Shown piece after piece: positions 42,599 to 64,000 of a stretch of DNA of 64,000 bases. Origin of the DNA: Amorphochlora amoebiformis (lineage: Eukaryota > Cercozoa > Chlorarachniophyceae). Within the stretch, counting starts at the first letter, position 1; each line of letters begins with the position of its first letter. The position numbers were made by a program, and so were the translations under genes. The notes beneath the pieces are model-generated. The model was not told the DNA's origin and made no database searches. It worked only from the letters and a program-made list of their open reading frames with translations. The stretch covers positions 577,232 to 641,231 of the forward strand of contig BAAHQB010000104.1 of assembly GCA_054601695.1 (NCBI GenBank). The letters run 5' to 3'.

Positions 42599-43397
42599 GA
42601 TATATATAATATATATATATATATTATATGTATATATATATATACATGTAAGGATATGATATCTATGCATATATATATATATATATAATATATATGTTTT
42701 GAACAATATATATACATACATATATATTAAACAATATATATATATGTATGTATGCATATGTATATTCATATTTACATTCCGACACCCCAATGCATACCAT
42801 AAGCCAATAACCAGCTACGATGAGAAAATCGTCAAAGAAAAGAAGAAAATATGGGAGAAAATCGACGAGATATGGACCCAAGTCTACTCTAATCTAATCC
42901 CAACCTACCTAACCCTTACAAAAATCCACAATCCTAACCCCGAAATAATAACAATTTGCCTTCCGCTATCTTCTTCCAACCCAAAACAGTCGACACACAT
43001 ACATCCCCCCGCACTCTCACATCACTAAGCAAAATCAATACATGAGATCTGCACATCGCTCCCAGCACAACAGCCGCGGACTCAATCTGAATAATCTCTC
43101 TCATCCCAACAACAATTAGGCCGAAGCTAAGCTCACGCTTAAAGACTACTCGATCGAGTTAGCAATGACGACCCCCGACACTTGAATCTTACCCTACGCC
43201 TAACCCTATACCCTAACCCCTCAGCTTTTGCCTGTCGCCGGACCTTAAGGTTGAGGCCAGAATCCTAAACCCTAGGTCTTAGCCCTAACTGGAGGGTGAT
43301 CTGATTCAGGAGTGCCGAATAATTGAAATCAACGCGTTCTTGCCTCCGTTGGCAGGTTGTGGGTTGTTTGACTACGATAATGAGGTCGGTTTGTTTC

Positions 43398-43436
<39 letters not shown>

Positions 43437-43550
43437 GTGTGTGTGTGTGTGCTTGGGTATGTGTATATGTTTTTCGTGTATGTATTTGTGCGCCGGTTTC
43501 GCTATATCGTTTCATGTATATCTGTATATTGATATGTATATATATATATA

Positions 43551-43583
<33 letters not shown>

Positions 43584-43584
43584 A

Positions 43585-43620
<36 letters not shown>

Positions 43621-43943
43621 TACATATATAAATAAAGATATACATTATGTAGAGTTGACATCTTTCGTTGTTAAGGTTGTTTTGTGTTTCTCTTCACTTA
43701 TGTACCGCGGATGTGTATGTACGTATATGTAACTTTTTATACGTGTTTAAATATGTATATATGTGTGCAAAATATAGAAATATGCATTATATAGTATGGA
43801 TACATTATATATATACATATATATATATATATGTGTGTGTATGTATATTAATTTATTTATTACATATATTATATAATATTATATATATATATATATATAT
43901 ATTTATACACATATTACATATGTGATATACGTATATATACACG

Positions 43944-43986
<43 letters not shown>

Positions 43987-43996
43987 TGTATGTATG

Positions 43997-44030
<34 letters not shown>

Positions 44031-44035
44031 CTACA

Positions 44036-44067
<32 letters not shown>

Positions 44068-44163
44068 TTTATATATACATATGTTTATATATAATATGTA
44101 TATAATATACATAAAACATTATATATATATATATATATATATATAGTATTGCGTATATGTTAT

Positions 44164-44197
<34 letters not shown>

Positions 44198-44315
44198 ATC
44201 ATTATATACACATATATGTATGTATACATATATATATATATATTTATATACATATAAAAATATATATATATATATATTGTACAAATTATATATATATATA
44301 TATATATATGTATAT

Positions 44316-44349
<34 letters not shown>

Positions 44350-44402
44350 TGTCACAAATATATGAATAAATATATGTGTACATATATATATATATATATA
44401 AT

Positions 44403-44501
<99 letters not shown>

Positions 44502-44599
44502 ATATATATTTATATATATATGTATATATATGTATATTATATTATATGTAGATGTACTTACATATATGTATACATAAATTCATATATATATAATACAAT

Positions 44600-44631
<32 letters not shown>

Positions 44632-44655
44632 ATTTAACTATATGTATATACATAC

Positions 44656-44692
<37 letters not shown>

Positions 44693-44914
44693 AATCCTAC
44701 CCTAACTTAACCCCAACCAGATCCCTAACATAATCGAAACGAAATATAAACGCTACCAAACCCTAACCCTTCCCTGACCCTAACCTAACCCTAACCAGAA
44801 AGACAGAAAGCTTATGCTCGAAGGAGGTTACCTAACCCTAACGCCCATCCGGTTGCGTTGTATCGATCAGGATTTTGATCGTTCTGATTTAGTCATCATA
44901 TATATATATATATT

Positions 44915-44947
<33 letters not shown>

Positions 44948-45232
44948 ATATATATATATACGCATATGTATATAACATATGTACATTTATATATACATAT
45001 ATCACTTAATATTTGAACACACTCTCACACATATATATATATATATATTATATATACACATATCTAACCCTCAACCTAAGCCAAAACCCTAAGGCTAACA
45101 CCACACCCTAACCCGAGAGCCTAACCGTAAACTATCCCTTATTATCTGATTTCTATCTTCTATTTAATCATGTTAATTCGACGCTAATTCTCCTATTTTT
45201 TCACATATTTATATATGTATGTTACATGTAGG

Positions 45233-45263
<31 letters not shown>

Positions 45264-45655
45264 TTATGTATCCATTACATGTGCAAATACGTATACCGTG
45301 TATGTGTTTACATATATTTATATTCATATATATATCCATATGTCCATATATACATATATACGTATACATATATATATATATATATATATAATGTATATAT
45401 ATTATTATGTATATATCACTCACAGTGGGAGAGTTCGAGTTTCGTATAAAGTCATCGCCTTTGACTATAGACGACTTTACGAAAGAGCGTACGGATCACA
45501 AAACCGGAAAGGTAGATACCCTCTTAAACCTCTTTGTGAAAAATACATGTAATACATATACTTTTGCATGTACGTATGCATATAATATATATATATATAT
45601 ATATATATACATACATATATATGTATATTTATTTAAATGTATAATATATATATAT

Positions 45656-45690
<35 letters not shown>

Positions 45691-45914
45691 TTACAGGTAA
45701 CGAAGATGGTAATGATGCCTGCCCCTCCACATGTTATGTAAGTAGAAATTAGCTAATTTGTTGTCGATATTTCATTTTCATGAATACGGGCCGTTTCATA
45801 TGCGGTTGTACGTGTACGTGTAAATGTGTCGTGTGCATTGGTGTGCTTCTGTAATGTGTAAATATATATATGTGCCATGTAAAATATTTATGTCATGCAT
45901 GCATGTATATTTAT

Positions 45915-45954
<40 letters not shown>

Positions 45955-45974
45955 TGATGTATATATATATTATG

Positions 45975-46011
<37 letters not shown>

Positions 46012-46157
46012 GTACAATACATTTAATATATATACATATATAGATATAGTATATGTGTATATATATATATATATATCATGTATGTATATATATATATATA
46101 TATATATTATATATTTATATATATATATTTACATATACACTAAAATAATATTCATAT

Positions 46158-46202
<45 letters not shown>

Positions 46203-46719
46203 ATATATATATGCAAGGATATATATATTATAATGTGTATATATATATATACATATTATATATATATATACATACATACATATATATATATATATATTAT
46301 ATATATATAGCATATATATATATATATGTATATATTGCATATAAATATTTTCGCACAAAGATATCCGTAAAATATATGTACGTACATACATACACATATA
46401 TATATATATGTATATATATTATATAAATACATATATAAACACGCATAAATATATACATATTTTGGTACATGTAACTTTATATATATATATATATATATAT
46501 ATAACTAGTATGTACTACATATGTAACTATACATCAGTGTATTCCTATTCAAGTATTCAGTTGAAGTAACCCAGGTTTTTGATCGATGGAATCCAAAAGT
46601 CTAAGGAAGGAGCTCGACCCTGGGGCCCTTCTTCTGCTCTCTGGGAGAATGGAAGCGGGACTGGTGGTTTCAACCTCGAAGTTATCGAGAAGGAACAATC
46701 AACCTGCGCTGTCTGTTAG
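38443..46719 (+). CDS. Gene C: CDC123/D123-like ATP-grasp protein with C-terminal CaaX box
   Basis: About 21 exons. The conserved core follows the CDC123/D123 order: [14 protein letters not shown] (compare the family's L-x-x-S-P-[KR]-D-A), [36 protein letters not shown] (family EFR-x-FV), [20 protein letters not shown] (the E/D-x-N site of the ATP-grasp fold), then KDRKLMLEG and [15 protein letters not shown]123 binds ATP and helps assemble translation initiation factor eIF2; this protein is longer and diverged, so a paralogue with another partner is possible. It ends [10 protein letters not shown] and stop TAG (46717-46719), a CaaX prenylation motif. The start codon was not found. Two junctions are unresolved (after 39.8 kb and near 43.18 kb). 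It converges with gene D. Confidence 0.75.
38515..40351. repeat. TA/CA-array introns around gene C exons P1-P5
   Basis: (TA)n with TG/CA segments between short exons; unique pieces at 38520-38590 and 39421-39460 look intronic. 39840-40340 is nearly pure (TA)n. Confidence 0.65.
41546..43384 (+). CDS. Gene C, catalytic-core exons P11-P17
   Basis: P11 41546-41609 ([20 protein letters not shown]; fits P10 ending at 41215); P12 41729-41779 ([19 protein letters not shown] donor gcaacc); P13 42084-42184 ([28 protein letters not shown]); P14 42310-42360 ([16 protein letters not shown], donor gtaagg); P15 42815-42881 ([20 protein letters not shown], donor gtctac); P16 43132 to about 43182 ([17 protein letters not shown]); P17 43310-43384 ([20 protein letters not shown], donor gtcggt). 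Joins P11-P16 keep phase and rebuild EFRGFV across P13/P14. P16 has no GT donor that keeps the frame, so its end is uncertain. The E-x-N in P17 is the likely metal/ATP site. Confidence 0.75.
43385..44798. repeat. TG and TA arrays in a gene C intron
   Basis: (TG)n at 43404-43450, then (TA)n with variants to 44690, then degenerate CCCTAA/CCTAACC sequence at 44695-44798 leading into exon P18. A unique piece, 43650-43760, shows no exon. Confidence 0.7.
44799..46719 (+). CDS. Gene C, C-terminal exons P18-P21
   Basis: P18 44799-44826 is a 28-nt micro-exon (KDRKLMLEG) whose acceptor is formed by ccctaaccag and whose donor is gttacc, so it lies in telomere-like sequence. P19 45426-45511 ([20 protein letters not shown]), acceptor atcactcacag. 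P20 45697-45737 ([13 protein letters not shown]), donor gtaagt. P21 46575-46719 ([20 protein letters not shown], then ...[13 protein letters not shown]), stop TAG. Phases 1, 0, 2 all fit. Confidence 0.72.
44827..46574. repeat. TA arrays and CCCTAA remnants in gene C introns
   Basis: CCTAACCC remnants lie at 44830-44845 and 45064-45125, TA arrays at 44897-45060, 45225-45415, 45580-45690 and 45905-46500. Exons P19 and P20 are embedded. Confidence 0.65.
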
Positions 46720-47219
46720 AGTCCCTAGATTAATTCCGCACACAAACAATTAATTTAACTTCTACTGTGATCAGGGGCAGAATTTAAATTTCTAAAACCG
46801 AGTCTAGCTAGAATTAAATATATACTACATGTGCCGGCTAGATATGTGATTTAAATTTAACGTACTCATCTATATATATCTAGTTTTTATTATCACTGAT
46901 ATAGTTGCTAAAACAGTATATCAATCACTAGCCACTTGAAGTTTGCAACTACTAATGATTGATACCGTACCCGAGATACTAGTGATAGTTAATTCTTTGG
47001 ATTAGTAATAGACCTTGTAATAATTTAGCAATCAATAGTGCTGTGCTAGGCTACTCGTAGTAAAACATTATGATGATAATATGGGCAATGTATTTATGCC
47101 AGAGCTATTATCCAGTGATGGAATTAAGTTCACGATCTAAATGGTAAGGCTGGATTGACTCGTCACGTACTAGACGTAATCTGCTGATTCGGACCCTTTG
47201 AATATCTAACTTATGATAT
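46720..47219. other. Tail-to-tail spacer between genes C and D
   Basis: About 500 bp of unique AT-rich sequence rich in CTAG, ACTAGT and near-palindromic pieces (for example ATCACTGATATAG...TATATCAATCACTAG at about 46892-46930 and ACTAGTGATAG near 46979). No open frame of note. It resembles in style the other tail-to-tail spacer at 9.7-12.0 kb. Confidence 0.45.
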
Positions 47220-63259
<16,040 letters not shown>

Positions 63260-63906
63260 TTCTAAAATTCAATGACCGGCTAATACCGAGTAATACCGGT
63301 CAATTATCGGGGAATCCCCGGGAATCCGGATTTCCGGAACCCAAGATGCCCTTCGGAACCCAAGTATTGTCCTGACGCGCTTGATTGGGAGTCATTTGGG
63401 ACTCATTTGGGAGTGGTGGGATTCGTGGGAAATACGTGCCGAATCGTCGGATTTGACTACCTTCTGAATTACACTTTGATTTCACTTTTCGAGAAGGCTT
63501 TGAGTCATTCTTCGAGAGGCTTTTAAGGGTCCGAATTCGGAAGTTTGAATTGCCATACGCTAGTATGCGTGCCAGCCTGCCAGTAGTGCCCAGTACTAAC
63601 GACCAATTTGAATATGTGACGACTTCAGGTTCTATCCACAACTTGTTGGAAGTTATACTCATATAAACTACGTTAACACATGTATTTGCGAAACTCATAC
63701 TTGCAGTGTAAGTTACTTGATACGGTTTATATATATCAATTTGATGTTTCATACTTTTGGAATTGTACAATGTATTGTACAATGTACATTGCAGAGTGTT
63801 TTGTGATGTTATATTAGTTTTAACCGATAGTAGTACATGTACATCATCACGGATTTCAACAAGCAAATATATATATATATATATTATATATCTATGTGTG
63901 TTTGTA

Positions 63907-63943
<37 letters not shown>

Positions 63944-64000
63944 GTATATATATATGTATATGTATATATATATACCCTTATTATATCCGATAGTATATAT
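63260..64000. other. Upstream region of gene D, with a 188-codon open frame of unknown status
   Basis: Sequence 5' of the gene D start, expected to contain its promoter. The minus strand is open from 63866 to 63300 (start MLVEIRDDVHVLLSV), but it has no recognisable domain and no splice partner was tested beyond the window. It contains GGGAATCCCCGG-type and GGAACCCAAG repeats (63306-63366). (TA)n fills 63866-64000. Confidence 0.3.

Noticed and set aside
63300-63866. A 188-residue minus-strand gene
   Set aside because: Open but with no motif, low-complexity echoes and no splice support; kept only as an uncertain open frame.

Overview
The window is eukaryotic nuclear DNA. Real coding sequence is cut into very short exons (about 16-270 nt) by introns made mostly of (TA)n arrays, telomere-type TTAGGG/CCCTAA arrays and long GA/CT tracts. 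Long open frames rich in Y/I, S/L, R/E or G/L are translations of these repeats, so I located genes by reading the non-repetitive islands and testing whether each island is bounded by splice sites and joins its neighbours in phase. The organism looks like a microbial eukaryote: it has a Leu-Trp-Ala helical-repeat protein of the OPR/RAP kind (common in alveolates and algae), hexamer TTAGGG telomere-type repeats and a LINE fragment. I cannot name the lineage.

Layout: five gene models alternate head-to-head and tail-to-tail. Gene E (minus, about 6664 to 3870, possibly on to 2490) encodes an unrecognised protein with an N-terminal hydrophobic segment and a possible methyltransferase motif I. Gene A (plus, 6977-9672) encodes a Ser/Pro/Arg-rich protein and starts 312 bp from gene E. 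Gene B (minus, 36187 to about 12004) spreads roughly 600 residues of helical repeats over 24 kb in about 26 exons. Gene C (plus, 38443-46719) is a CDC123/D123-like ATP-grasp protein ending in a CaaX box. Gene D (minus, 63259 to 47220) is a nearly complete sarcosine-oxidase-type flavoenzyme in about 21 exons over 16 kb. A 5'-truncated LINE fragment (50556-51203, plus) lies antisense in a gene D intron.

The unusual biology is in the introns. Pieces of exons, often including the splice site, are copied again and again next to the intact exon, and the copies are separated by TA arrays. One intron carries a 40-bp tandem repeat that contains the gene's own 5' splice site. Telomere-type arrays lie directly against several splice sites, and kilobase-scale pyrimidine tracts adjoin 3' splice sites. 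Donor sites are often GTC and occasionally GC. All gene structures are hand-made from sequence and splice phase; RNA data would confirm or correct them.
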